Source: an uncultured Saprospiraceae bacterium
GTDB taxonomy: Bacteria > Bacteroidota > Bacteroidia > Chitinophagales > Saprospiraceae
Assembly (NCBI GenBank): GCA_937924495.1
Contig: CALDSS010000067.1
Span: forward strand, 1-42,343
Reading direction: 5' to 3'
DNA: 42,343 nt
Within the stretch, counting starts at the first letter, position 1. Each line of letters starts with the position of its first letter. A program made the position numbers and the translations under genes. The notes beneath the pieces are model-generated. The model ran no database searches and had not been told where the DNA came from. It saw nothing but the letters and a program-made list of their open reading frames with translations. This document shows positions 17,362 to 26,004 of the stretch, piece by piece.

Positions 17362-17880
17362 ATGACTTATATTATTCTTGCAGATTTTAGCGTAATTCGA
17401 CCAGACTTTGGATTGTTGTTTTGGACAACTATCATCTTTTTATTGTTCTGGTACTTAATGTCAAGATTTGCATTTAGACCAATCGCTGACGCTTTACTTG
17501 AGCGACAAAATGATATTCAAGACTCTTTGGATGAGGCAAAAAAGGCACGAGAGGAGATGGCCAATCTTAAGGCAGAGAATCAAGAATTGTTGCGTCAAGC
17601 TCAAGAGGAAAGAGTAAAAATTCTTAAGGAAGCAAAAGAAGCAAAGGATTCAATTATCGCAGAAGCGAAAGACAAGGCAAAAGAAGATGCCAGAAAAATT
17701 GTTTCTGATGCTAAGTTGCAAATCGAAAACCAGAAAATGGCTGCCGTTACGGATATGAAAAATCAGGCTGGTCAAATGGCTATCAATATTGCTGAGAAAT
17801 TGTTGAAGAGTGAGTTGGGAGGAGAAGCAGCTTCGGAAGGGTTTGTCAAAAAATTGATTGACGAAGCCAATTTTAATTAA
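17362..17880 (+). CDS. atpF: ATP synthase F0 subunit b
   Basis: Peripheral-stalk subunit b, 172 residues. One N-terminal membrane helix (about residues 10-32, LLFWTTIIFLLFWYLMSRF) is followed by a long charged coiled coil rich in Glu, Lys and Ala, and a C-terminal part (NIAEKLLKSEL) that contacts subunit delta. Length and layout are normal for the family. The start at 17362 gives MTYIILADFSVIRPDFG, the usual short leader before the helix. It lies between atpE and atpH, each about 70-95 bases away. Confidence 0.95.
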   Translation: MTYIILADFSVIRPDFGLLFWTTIIFLLFWYLMSRFAFRPIADALLERQNDIQDSLDEAKKAREEMANLKAENQELLRQAQEERVKILKEAKEAKDSIIAEAKDKAKEDARKIVSDAKLQIENQKMAAVTDMKNQAGQMAINIAEKLLKSELGGEAASEGFVKKLIDEANFN

Positions 17881-17953
17881 GAAAAAATGGAGTTTGAGTA
17901 ACGAGTAAATCTTTCGATTTCTCAATTTCTCACACTCTCAATCTCTCGTAATT

Positions 17954-18523
17954 ATGTCTGTAACCAGAATAGCTACTCGATACGCAAAGTCATTAGTTGA
18001 CTTAGCTATTGAACAAAACAAGTTGGATAGAATAAAGGAAGACGTTCAAGCATTTGAGAAAGCAACTCAGCAACGTGATTTCCAACTATTGATGAAAAGC
18101 CCAATTGTAAAAGGGGGGAAGAAATGGGCTATTATTCAGAAAATTTTTGATGGAAAGTTTGATCCAATGACGATGGCTTTCATGAAAATTTTGGTAGATA
18201 AAGGACGTGAGGGATATTTACCAGAAATTGCCAAAGAGTTCATCGCACTTTTCAAGCAAAAGAATCAGATTTCTTCAGTAAAAATTATTACTGCTAAAAA
18301 ACTTTCTGATGCGGCTTTAGCTTCTATCCAAGAAAAATTGAACGGCAGTAGTAATACGTATAAAAACATCGAAATTGAAACAGCAGTACAACCAGATTTG
18401 ATTGGTGGTTTTGTGATCGAATTCGATGATAAATTATATGACTCAAGTGTGAAGCACAAACTTGATTTGCTCAAGAAAGAGTTCAAAGACAATCTTTATA
18501 AATCAATGATACTTGCCGAGTAA
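17954..18523 (+). CDS. atpH: ATP synthase F1 subunit delta
   Basis: Delta (OSCP-like) subunit, 189 residues, joining the b stalk to the top of the F1 head. The N-terminal helical domain opens with IATRYAKSLVDLAIEQ, a standard delta start. The C-terminal part contains the family segment DLIGGFVIEFDDKLYDSSVKHKLDLLK. The 73-base gap before it is a pyrimidine-rich run (ctctcaatctctc-like) with no coding sense. A hairpin follows it, before atpA. Confidence 0.94.
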   Translation: MSVTRIATRYAKSLVDLAIEQNKLDRIKEDVQAFEKATQQRDFQLLMKSPIVKGGKKWAIIQKIFDGKFDPMTMAFMKILVDKGREGYLPEIAKEFIALFKQKNQISSVKIITAKKLSDAALASIQEKLNGSSNTYKNIEIETAVQPDLIGGFVIEFDDKLYDSSVKHKLDLLKKEFKDNLYKSMILAE

Positions 18524-18534
18524 TTGGCAAGATA

Positions 18535-18555
18535 ATGCGGGAGTACCTTCCGCAT
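18535..18555 (+). other. Hairpin between atpH and atpA
   Basis: Nine pairs (atgcgggag with cttccgcat, one G-T) around a three-base loop, 11 bases after the atpH stop, followed by caattttt. It could be a leaky attenuator or an RNA-stability element. Confidence 0.5.
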
Positions 18556-18597
18556 CAATTTTTAAAAAGAATTTTTTTTACATAAAAATTTATAAAA

Positions 18598-20199
18598 ATG
18601 GTTGATGTAAAACCGGACGAAATATCAGCAATATTAAAACAACAATTATCTGGATTCGACGCTGCTACTGAGTTAGAGCAGGTTGGAACTGTTCTTCAAG
18701 TGGGTGATGGAATTGCGCGTGTATATGGATTGAATAGTGTACAGGCAGGTGAGTTGGTTCAGTTTGAAACAGGCGTTAATGCTATCGTTTTGAACCTTGA
18801 GGAAGATAACGTGGGGGTAGTATTGATGGGGCCAAGTGATGGCATTCGTGAGGGATCAACAGTACGCCGTACAGGTAATATCGCTTCTATCGAAGTTGGA
18901 GAAGGAATGGTGGGTAGAGTTGTGGATACCTTGGGTAAACCAATTGATGGAAAAGGCGAAATTAAAGGTAAAAAATACTTGATGCCACTTGAAAGAAAGG
19001 CACCGGGTGTAATTTACAGACAACCTGTAAACGAGCCATTACAGACTGGTATCAAAGCAATTGATGCGATGATTCCAATTGGTCGTGGACAGCGTGAGTT
19101 GATTATTGGTGACCGCCAAACTGGTAAGACTGCGGTAGCAATTGATACTATTATCAACCAAAAAGAATTTCACGAAAGAGGTGAGACCGTTTACTGTATT
19201 TATGTAGCGTCTGGCCAGAAAGCATCTACTGTTGCAAACGTAGCAAAGACTTTAGAAGAGTATGGAGCGATGGCTTATACGACTATCGTTTCTGCATCAG
19301 CTGCTGACCCTGCACCACTTCAGTTTTATGCACCATTTGCTGGAGCTGCGATTGGTGAGTACTTTAGAGATACAGGTCGTCCAGCATTGATTGTTTATGA
19401 TGATTTGTCAAAACAAGCAGTTGCATATCGTGAGGTTTCTTTGTTGTTGCGTCGTCCACCAGGGCGTGAGGCATATCCTGGAGACGTATTCTACTTGCAC
19501 TCTCGTTTATTAGAAAGAGCAGCAAAGGTTATAGCAAACGATGACATTGCTCGCCAGATGAATGATTTGCCAGATTCTCTTGCCAATGCAAAAGATGATA
19601 ACGGAAATCCTATAGTAAAAGGTGGCGGTTCTTTGACAGCATTACCAATCATTGAGACTCAAGCGGCAGACGTTTCTGCTTATATTCCTACCAACGTAAT
19701 TTCGATTACTGATGGTCAGATTTTCTTGGAGACGAACTTATTTAACGCAGGTGTTCGACCAGCGATTAATGTAGGTATCTCTGTAAGTCGTGTAGGTGGT
19801 TCTGCTCAGATTAAGTCGATGAAGAAAGTAGCAGGAACCTTGAAGCTAGATCAAGCACAGTATAGAGAGTTGGAAGCGTTTTCTAAATTCGGTTCTGACC
19901 TTGATGCATCTACAATGGCTGTTTTAGAAAAAGGAAAGAGAAATGTGGAAATCTTAAAGCAACCACAATATTCTCCAGTAGCTGTTGAAGATCAGGTAGC
20001 AATCATTTACTTAGGTACAAAAGGTTTGTTGAAAGATGTGCCAGTAAATAAGATAAAAGAATTTGAAGGCGTTTTCACACAATCATTGAAACAGCGCTAT
20101 CCAAATGTTTTAGCTGAGTTGAAATCAGGTAAATTGCCGAAGGAAGGACTAGAGGAGATTGCATCATTGGCAGCTGAGATTTCATCAACCTATAAGTAA
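18598..20199 (+). CDS. atpA: ATP synthase F1 subunit alpha
   Basis: Alpha subunit of the catalytic head, 533 residues. The P-loop GDRQTGKT is at 171-178, and the alpha-specific segment [23 protein letters not shown]-type leads to the [21 protein letters not shown] signature. The non-catalytic nucleotide site and C-terminal helical domain are intact and the length is typical. The partner beta subunit (atpD) and epsilon (atpC) are not in this window, so F1 is encoded in two loci, as in many Bacteroidota. It follows atpH by 74 bases and precedes atpG by 64 bases, the latter gap holding a 14-bp stem-loop. Confidence 0.98.
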   Translation: MVDVKPDEISAILKQQLSGFDAATELEQVGTVLQVGDGIARVYGLNSVQAGELVQFETGVNAIVLNLEEDNVGVVLMGPSDGIREGSTVRRTGNIASIEVGEGMVGRVVDTLGKPIDGKGEIKGKKYLMPLERKAPGVIYRQPVNEPLQTGIKAIDAMIPIGRGQRELIIGDRQTGKTAVAIDTIINQKEFHERGETVYCIYVASGQKASTVANVAKTLEEYGAMAYTTIVSASAADPAPLQFYAPFAGAAIGEYFRDTGRPALIVYDDLSKQAVAYREVSLLLRRPPGREAYPGDVFYLHSRLLERAAKVIANDDIARQMNDLPDSLANAKDDNGNPIVKGGGSLTALPIIETQAADVSAYIPTNVISITDGQIFLETNLFNAGVRPAINVGISVSRVGGSAQIKSMKKVAGTLKLDQAQYRELEAFSKFGSDLDASTMAVLEKGKRNVEILKQPQYSPVAVEDQVAIIYLGTKGLLKDVPVNKIKEFEGVFTQSLKQRYPNVLAELKSGKLPKEGLEEIASLAAEISSTYK

Positions 20200-20216
20200 A
20201 TTCTATTCGTTTATAA

Positions 20217-20248
20217 GAAACATCCGTTTTGTTTAAAACGGATGTTTC
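20217..20248 (+). other. 14-bp perfect stem-loop between atpA and atpG
   Basis: gaaacatccgtttt (20217-20230) pairs perfectly with aaaacggatgtttc (20235-20248) around a four-base loop. No T tract follows and the atpG start is 16 bases on. It may be a processing or stabilising element, or a site of partial termination. Confidence 0.65.
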
Positions 20249-20263
20249 AATGAACAAAAAAAT

Positions 20264-21172
20264 ATGGCCAATTTAAAAGAAGTACGTGATCGGATTCAAT
20301 CCGTAAAGAACACACAGCAGATTACAAAAGCGATGAAGATGGTATCTGCTGCAAAATTGCGTCGCGCTCAACAAGCGATTACTCGATTGAGGCCTTATGC
20401 TGAAAAGCAAAACTCGATGCTCAAGAATATTTTAGCAAATCTTGGAGGTGAAGCTAATATTTCTTTTGGGAAAGAGCGTGAATTGAAAAATGCTTGTATC
20501 GTAGTCGTTACTTCAAATAGAGGTTTATGTGGCGCATTTAATTCCAATGTAATCAAAGCAGCTAACGCATTGATCAATGGCAAATATGCGGATTTGAAGA
20601 ATAGCGGAAACCTAAAAATTCTTTGTATTGGTAAAAAAGGATTCGATTTTTATAAAAAACGATTTCCAGCAGATGCTATTCTTGATGAATACGTGACCCT
20701 TTTTGATGATCTCTCATTTGATAATGTATCACAGGTAGCGAAATATCTAATGCAATCATTTGAAGATGGTGTTTATGATTCAATAGATGTAGCCTATGGA
20801 AAATTCAAAAATGCTGCGACTCAGTTTATGATTTCTGAGCAGTATTTGCCAGTAGTTCAGAATAGCCTTGCAGATGATAGTGAAGAACAGCAAAGTGGTA
20901 AGTACTCAGCTAATTATATTTTTGAGCCTAACATGGAGAGTTTGTTGAACCAATTGGTTCCAAGCATCCTCCAATCATCCTTTCAGAAATACGTTTTGGA
21001 TACCCATGCTTCTGAGCATGGTGCGCGAATGACAGCCATGGATAAAGCTTCTGAAAATGCGGAGGAATTACTGAAAGAATTAAAACTTTCATACAATAAG
21101 GCGAGACAGGAAGCCATCACAAAAGAAATTCTCGAAATTGTTGGAGGAGCTGCAGCATTGGAAGGAGGCTAA
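20264..21172 (+). CDS. atpG: ATP synthase F1 subunit gamma
   Basis: Central shaft subunit gamma, 302 residues. The N-terminal coiled-coil helix is classical (MANLKEVRDRIQSVKNTQQI, then TKAMKMVSAAKLRRAQ), with the catch residues expected for gamma. The Rossmann-like middle includes VVTSNRGLCGAFNSNV. The C-terminal helix (ASEHGARMTAMDKASENAEEL ... YNKARQEAITKEILEIVGGAAAL) completes the shaft. This is the last visible gene of the atp operon; no strong terminator was found in the next 200 bases. Confidence 0.97.
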   Translation: MANLKEVRDRIQSVKNTQQITKAMKMVSAAKLRRAQQAITRLRPYAEKQNSMLKNILANLGGEANISFGKERELKNACIVVVTSNRGLCGAFNSNVIKAANALINGKYADLKNSGNLKILCIGKKGFDFYKKRFPADAILDEYVTLFDDLSFDNVSQVAKYLMQSFEDGVYDSIDVAYGKFKNAATQFMISEQYLPVVQNSLADDSEEQQSGKYSANYIFEPNMESLLNQLVPSILQSSFQKYVLDTHASEHGARMTAMDKASENAEELLKELKLSYNKARQEAITKEILEIVGGAAALEGG

Positions 21173-21192
21173 AATCTGTTTTATTATTGTTA

Positions 21193-21226
21193 TTTGCAAT
21201 TTTTACAGAAATACCTCTTATATTAG
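21193..21226 (+). promoter_or_regulatory. Possible promoter of the OmpA/TSP3 gene
   Basis: TTTG at 21193-21196 and TATATTAG at 21219-21226, which matches TAnnTTTG at seven of eight positions, with a 22-base spacer. It would give a leader of about 190 bases before the ATG at 21421. Confidence 0.4.
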
Positions 21227-21420
21227 CGCATTCAAATTGAAGAGTCAGAATTAAGCGCGTCTAGAAAAATCCACAAGAAAAGAAACGAAGAAATTGTAGC
21301 CCAGGGAGATAATTAATCAATTGTTGTTCTCTTATGGGTTACTTATTTTTTTACATATAGTTACTTTTTATTATCTAACAGTCTTAAGAGTTGATTATCC
21401 AAAAAAAAACCTTTCACATC

Positions 21421-23127
21421 ATGAAATCTCGTATTACAACACTAACAGTTGCCCTCCTGCTCTTGGCAATTGGTCTTTTCGCACAAGAAGAGATGATGGA
21501 GAAACCAACCTATCCAAATTTGAAAAAACTTGAAGTTGGTCTTTTTGCAGGGCTTTCTAATTATCAAGGAGATCTGATTGTTCCTACTTATGCTTTTAAT
21601 GGAGACAACGTAAATTTCGCATGGGGTGCTCATTTGCGCTACAACATGAATCCAACTTGGGCATTAAGATTGAATTTCGCGAATACCACACTAAGTGGTG
21701 ATGAAATCAATTATGATGACAACAATCACTCAGTTCGAGCTTACAATTTTGGTATTGATACTGAAAAAACTCCTGTTACCGAATTCGGAGTATTACTTGA
21801 ATGGGACATTTTAGGAAAAAGAAGATATCCTAATGGTGGATTCAAGAAAGTAGTTTCTCCTTACTTATTTGGAGGATTAGCATTTGCTTCTTTCGATGCA
21901 ACACCAAAATTTGATAACAACAATGATCCTAGATTTACTACAAATGGTCAACTTGACTTAGTGAGACAAGATGAGGCTGTTGAAGAAACGTCAGGTTTGA
22001 CAATTCCTTTGGGTGGTGGATTACGTTTTGACCTTAGTGAAAATCTACACGTAGATTTGGAAGTAGGATTCAGAACTGCATTTACTGATTACCTTGATGG
22101 AATCTCTCTTGCAGCAGATCCAGACGACAATGACTGGTACTCTTTTGCGGGTGTGAATCTTGCGTATAGACTTTCAGGTGGAAAAGATACTGACGGTGAT
22201 GGAATTGTTGACAAAAAAGATGAATGTCCTACTGTACCTGGTTTAACAGCTTTTAATGGTTGCCCAGACAGAGACGGTGACGGTGTAGTTGACAAAAGAG
22301 ATAACTGTCCTGATATCGCTGGGCCTGTTGATTTAAAAGGATGCCCTGACACAGATGGCGACGGTATTGTTGACCTTGAAGACCAATGTCCAGAAGTTGC
22401 AGGTGGTGCAGCATTAAAAGGATGTCCTGATTCAGATGGTGACGGTGTAATCGATATGGAAGATACTTGTCCAAATACTCCTGGTTTGAGAAGTATGAGC
22501 GGATGTCCTGATTCAGATGGTGATGGAATTGTTGATGCAGAAGATAAGTGTCCAAACGAAGCTGGTACTGCTCAAATGGCTGGTTGTCCAGATAGAGATA
22601 CAGACGGCGATGGAATTTCTGATAGCAAAGATGCTTGTCCTCAAGTAGCTGGTATCGGTGCTTTCCAAGGATGTCCTGATACAGATGGTGACGGAGTTCA
22701 AGATTCAAAAGATAAGTGTAGAACTACTCCTGGATCTCCTTCAAACAATGGTTGTCCAGTAATTAAAGCAGAGGACAGAAGAATATTGAACCTTGCCGTT
22801 CAAAATGTAAGATTTGAAACAAGTAGAGCTACTTTAAAAACAGAATCTTACCCAATTTTGGATCAAGTTGTTGATATCATGAGAAGATATCCTGATTATA
22901 ACGTTAAAGTTAGAGGATATACTGATGATAGAGGTAATGCTGCTGCTAATCAGACACTTTCTGAAAATAGAGCAAGAACTTGTGCTAACTACTTAATCTC
23001 TAAAGGGATTACTTCACGCAGAATTTCTTCTCAAGGATACGGAGAAACGAATCCAGTTGCTACTAACGATACTCCAGAAGGTAGAAGAATGAACAGACGT
23101 GTTGAGTTTGACTTGAACTTAAGATAA
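21421..23127 (+). CDS. OmpA family outer-membrane protein with seven thrombospondin type 3 repeats
   Basis: A 568-residue outer-membrane anchor. The ATG at 21421 is chosen because it starts a good signal peptide (MKSRITTLTVALLLLAIGLFAQ); a TTG 30 bases upstream would prepend an unlikely leader. Residues about 35-250 look like an eight-stranded OmpA-type barrel (VGLFAGLSNYQGDL ... FAGVNLAYRLSGG). Residues 256-446 are seven tandem 27-residue thrombospondin type 3 repeats (DTDGDGIVDKKDECP style), which bind calcium through the Asp residues. The C-terminal OmpA domain (about 459-565) has YTDDRGNAAANQTLSENRAR, with the Asp and Arg that hold peptidoglycan. The protein should link the outer membrane to the cell wall. 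It converges on the TraB/GumN gene across a shared terminator. Confidence 0.94.
   Translation: MKSRITTLTVALLLLAIGLFAQEEMMEKPTYPNLKKLEVGLFAGLSNYQGDLIVPTYAFNGDNVNFAWGAHLRYNMNPTWALRLNFANTTLSGDEINYDDNNHSVRAYNFGIDTEKTPVTEFGVLLEWDILGKRRYPNGGFKKVVSPYLFGGLAFASFDATPKFDNNNDPRFTTNGQLDLVRQDEAVEETSGLTIPLGGGLRFDLSENLHVDLEVGFRTAFTDYLDGISLAADPDDNDWYSFAGVNLAYRLSGGKDTDGDGIVDKKDECPTVPGLTAFNGCPDRDGDGVVDKRDNCPDIAGPVDLKGCPDTDGDGIVDLEDQCPEVAGGAALKGCPDSDGDGVIDMEDTCPNTPGLRSMSGCPDSDGDGIVDAEDKCPNEAGTAQMAGCPDRDTDGDGISDSKDACPQVAGIGAFQGCPDTDGDGVQDSKDKCRTTPGSPSNNGCPVIKAEDRRILNLAVQNVRFETSRATLKTESYPILDQVVDIMRRYPDYNVKVRGYTDDRGNAAANQTLSENRARTCANYLISKGITSRRISSQGYGETNPVATNDTPEGRRMNRRVEFDLNLR
22186..22758 (+). repeat. Seven tandem thrombospondin type 3 coding repeats
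   Basis: 573 bases code for seven units of 27 residues. The sixth unit has a two-residue insertion (DRDTDGDG) and the seventh has CR in place of the usual CP. The Asp-rich pattern DxDGDGxxDxxDxC is preserved in every unit. Open frames on the opposite strand here come from the repeat composition. Confidence 0.9.
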
Positions 23128-23148
23128 TCTATCATCCTTTTGGAAAAT

Positions 23149-23187
23149 AAAAAAAGCTCGTATCGAAATGATACGAGCTTTTTTTTA
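23149..23187. terminator. Bidirectional terminator between the OmpA and TraB/GumN genes
   Basis: The stem agctcgtatc / gatacgagct has a GAAAT loop. It is flanked by an A tract on the left and a T tract on the right, so it can end transcripts from both converging genes. Confidence 0.88.
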
Positions 23188-23207
23188 TTTCATTTATTGA
23201 AGCTCCA

Positions 23208-24128
23208 TTACCTAACTGAAACTACATTATACCCTTCCTTTCTTAATAAACTAATCACCCCATTTTCTCCGGGAAGATGTCCTGCTCCAACCGCAAAGAA
23301 AGTTGTTTGTTTATCCATGTGAGCTTTCATAGGTTCGATCCAGTTTTTATTTCGATTGACTAAAAGAATCTCATCATATTTCGCCATAAAATCATCTCCT
23401 CCACCAGCAATTAATTTTTGAAGGCCAATCAGGTCCTGCTTTTTATACAATTCGATCATATCATCAAAATTATCTTCAGCGACCTTTTCTCCTTTGAGCG
23501 TTTGCACTAACATTTCCGCCTGGTCTTTATACGGTATGCTATCAAACATACTCATTTGGTATTGCATAGTTTCTAAACCGTCGATCGGCTTCTCTCTTTT
23601 TTTTGCCATTTCTGAAAATTCGATTTCGTAAGATTTAATGGATTTCATATCCATTCCTTCTGTGGGATTTCCAAAATCCTCCGATGCGAAAATGGATAGA
23701 ATCATTGGCTTTACACGTCCAAATAACATGAGCGGAAGTCCAATTTTGTCAAAATGGTTTTTTACCAATTTATAGTCTTCATCATTTAATAAATCTTTGA
23801 GCTTGACGCCACCATTCATAAATGACTTCATAATTAATGAAAACTGACTGGTCATGTTGAACATGTCGTCTGTATCAATTTCAAAAACTATTTTTTCAGA
23901 TTCTTGAAAGGCATTTTCGATTGGTTCAGTAAGAAAGAAGTCATCTTCAGGAATCATGTGTATGGTGCCAAAAAGCCAAGAGTTGGAGGTTAATCCATTG
24001 CCACTGATTTCCCACAAAAGCGAATTTTCTTTTTCTGTAGGTTCGAATCTGGCCAAGGAATCTGTACTTTGAGCTATGCTCCAAAAAGCGAAAAAACATA
24101 GGAAGGCAGAAAGAATAATTTTATTCAT
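23208..24128 (-). CDS. TraB/GumN family protein
   Basis: A 306-residue exported protein of the TraB/GumN (Tiki-like) family, whose members are proposed metalloproteases. A signal peptide ends at FWSIAQ. The first conserved motif GTIHM is at 54-58; the second is GAGHLPGENGVISLL near the C-terminus. The two family Glu/His-bearing motifs are intact. The start is taken at the ATG at 24128; a TTG two codons upstream is also possible. It follows rsmA by 37 bases on the same strand, so it is probably the last gene of an rlmN-rsmA-traB-like unit. No substrate can be named. Confidence 0.9.
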   Translation of the reverse strand: MNKIILSAFLCFFAFWSIAQSTDSLARFEPTEKENSLLWEISGNGLTSNSWLFGTIHMIPEDDFFLTEPIENAFQESEKIVFEIDTDDMFNMTSQFSLIMKSFMNGGVKLKDLLNDEDYKLVKNHFDKIGLPLMLFGRVKPMILSIFASEDFGNPTEGMDMKSIKSYEIEFSEMAKKREKPIDGLETMQYQMSMFDSIPYKDQAEMLVQTLKGEKVAEDNFDDMIELYKKQDLIGLQKLIAGGGDDFMAKYDEILLVNRNKNWIEPMKAHMDKQTTFFAVGAGHLPGENGVISLLRKEGYNVVSVR

Positions 24129-24165
24129 GTTCAAATTTTAAATCAAAGAAGAAAATGGAAGGGTA

Positions 24166-24939
24166 TTAGTTGCTATGCTGTTCTACAAAATTCGCCAAGT
24201 TTACAAATTGACTAACGGAAAGTTGTTCAGGGCGCTTTTGAAAAATATCATCTGTCAATAGCGAGGCGTCTTTTATGAACGATTTTAAGCTGTTTCTGAG
24301 CATTTTTCTACGCTGAGTAAACGTTTGTTTAACAACCCTTCTAAAGAGCGAATGATCACACCCTAAGGTTAAATCTTTTTTTCTAATCAATCGGATAACG
24401 CCACTTTGAACCTTCGGTGGTGGAGTGAAGCAACTTTTGTCCACATCAAAAAGATATTCTCCATCGTAGTACGCTTGTATTAAAACACTTATTACGCCAT
24501 AAGTTTTAGATCCTGGCTGTGCTACTACTCTTTTCGCTACTTCTTTTTGAAACATCCCAACCATTTCGGGTATCAATTCCTTGTAGTCCAACATCTTAAA
24601 AAGTATCTGAGAGGAAATGTTGTAAGGGAAGTTTCCAATGAGCGCGAAGGATTTTTCATCGAAGATTTCTTTCAAGTTTAGTTTTAAAAAATCTTCTTTG
24701 ATAATGGATTGCGTCAAATCTGGATATTTTGAGGCTAAAGCAAAGACCATATCTCTATCCGCTTCGACTACTTGCAAATTAAAAGGGAGTTCAATAAGAA
24801 ACTTAGTTAGATTTCCAGTCCCAGGTCCTACTTCCAAAATATCTTTATAAGCATTTTCCAAACTTAAACTTAGCGCGATTTGGCGAGCAATTTCTGGCTG
24901 GTTCAGAAAGTGTTGGCCGTATGATTTTTTAGCTTTCAT
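24166..24939 (-). CDS. rsmA: 16S rRNA dimethyladenosine transferase RsmA (KsgA)
   Basis: Transfers four methyl groups from S-adenosylmethionine to the two adjacent adenines at the 3' end of 16S rRNA (A1518 and A1519 in E. coli), a late 30S assembly checkpoint. It has 257 residues. The opening KKSYGQHFLNQPEIA is diagnostic. Motif I EVGPGTGN is at 36-43 and the catalytic motif IV reads NFPY (103-106), a common variant of NLPY. The C-terminal lobe (FTQRRKMLRNSLK) is present. The start ATG directly abuts the rlmN stop codon with no spacer, which suggests translational coupling. Confidence 0.97.
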   Translation of the reverse strand: MKAKKSYGQHFLNQPEIARQIALSLSLENAYKDILEVGPGTGNLTKFLIELPFNLQVVEADRDMVFALASKYPDLTQSIIKEDFLKLNLKEIFDEKSFALIGNFPYNISSQILFKMLDYKELIPEMVGMFQKEVAKRVVAQPGSKTYGVISVLIQAYYDGEYLFDVDKSCFTPPPKVQSGVIRLIRKKDLTLGCDHSLFRRVVKQTFTQRRKMLRNSLKSFIKDASLLTDDIFQKRPEQLSVSQFVNLANFVEQHSN

Positions 24940-25992
24940 TTATGATTTATTGGCTAATTGACCACAAGCTGCATCAATGTCTTTCCCTCTGCTTCTTCTC
25001 ACCGTCACCGTGACACCTCTGTCATTAAGATAGCTAGCAAATTCATCAATTCGATGCTCAGTTGATTTTAAAAAAGAAGAACCATCAATTGGATTGTATT
25101 CAATAATATTAATTTTGACAGGAAACCGTTGGCAAAGCTTTAATAACTTTTTCGCATCATCAATACTATCATTGAAATTCTGAAAAGTGATGTATTCGTA
25201 GCTAATTTTATTATTAGTTTGCTGATAAAAATATTCAATGGCATCCATCAATACCTCAAGGTTATTTTGCTCATTGATGGGCATGATTTGATCGCGTTTT
25301 TGATCATCGGCAGCGTGCAGTGATAATGCCAGATTGAAGCGCACTTTGTCATCGCCCAATTTTCTAATCATTTTGGCAATGCCAGCCGTACTTACCGTAA
25401 TTCTTCGGGCTGAAAAATTTAAACCGTCAGGATTAGAAATTAATTCAACGCTCTTCAAAGTATTTTTATAATTGAGCAAAGGCTCACCCATTCCCATGTA
25501 AACAATATTGGTCAAAGGATTGTCAAAGTGCTCAAGCGTTTGTTGATTGACCATGACGAATTGGTCGAAAATCTCGGATGCATCTAAATTTCTGACCCGT
25601 TTCATTTTTCCAGTGGCGCAAAATTTACAGGTAAGGCTACACCCCACTTGGGTCGAAACACAAACGGTAAAACGTTTATCAGAAGGCACTGGAATGAGTA
25701 CAGATTCAATCAAGCTTTCGTCATGCAGGCGAAAACGAGTTTTGATGGTTCCATCATTACTAAACTGAACAGTATCTTCCCTGATACCATTTATGATGAA
25801 ATGCTTCTCTAATTTCTCTCGAAGACCTTTTGAAAGATTGGTCATCTCCTCAAAACTTCTCGCCCCTTTCTTCCAAAGCCACTCTTCTACTTGCTTGGCG
25901 CGAAATTTCTTTTCTCCCATTTCCACGAAAGTGGATATAAGGTTATCTCTATCCAAAAGGCGTATGTCTTTCTTTTCTACACTCGAAATCAT
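24940..25992 (-). CDS. rlmN: 23S rRNA (adenine-C2)-methyltransferase RlmN
   Basis: Radical-SAM enzyme that methylates C2 of A2503 in 23S rRNA and A37 in some tRNAs. It has 350 residues. The cluster motif CxxxCxxC is Cys118, Cys122 and Cys125 (GCSLTCKFCATG), YMGMGEPLLNY binds SAM, and the methyl-carrying Cys343 sits in AACGQL. The KxDIR-like opening supports the ATG at 25992. It is followed with zero spacing by rsmA, so the operon pairs two rRNA adenine methyltransferases. A perfect -7 box (TATCTTTG on the minus strand) ends only four bases before the ATG, so the message may be leaderless. Confidence 0.97.
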   Translation of the reverse strand: MISSVEKKDIRLLDRDNLISTFVEMGEKKFRAKQVEEWLWKKGARSFEEMTNLSKGLREKLEKHFIINGIREDTVQFSNDGTIKTRFRLHDESLIESVLIPVPSDKRFTVCVSTQVGCSLTCKFCATGKMKRVRNLDASEIFDQFVMVNQQTLEHFDNPLTNIVYMGMGEPLLNYKNTLKSVELISNPDGLNFSARRITVSTAGIAKMIRKLGDDKVRFNLALSLHAADDQKRDQIMPINEQNNLEVLMDAIEYFYQQTNNKISYEYITFQNFNDSIDDAKKLLKLCQRFPVKINIIEYNPIDGSSFLKSTEHRIDEFASYLNDRGVTVTVRRSRGKDIDAACGQLANKS

Positions 25993-25996
25993 CTGA

Positions 25997-26004
25997 CAAA
26001 GATA
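25997..26004 (-). promoter_or_regulatory. -7 element at the rlmN start
   Basis: TATCTTTG on the minus strand matches TAnnTTTG exactly and lies four bases upstream of the rlmN ATG. The transcript would begin at or next to the start codon. No clear -33 TTG was seen. Confidence 0.45.

Noticed and set aside
22253-22708. Long minus-strand ORF opposite the thrombospondin repeats
   Set aside because: A periodic shadow of the tandem repeat on the coding strand.
22186-22758. CRISPR-like array from regular spacing
   Set aside because: The periodic sequence is an in-frame protein repeat (27 residues) with no unique spacers.
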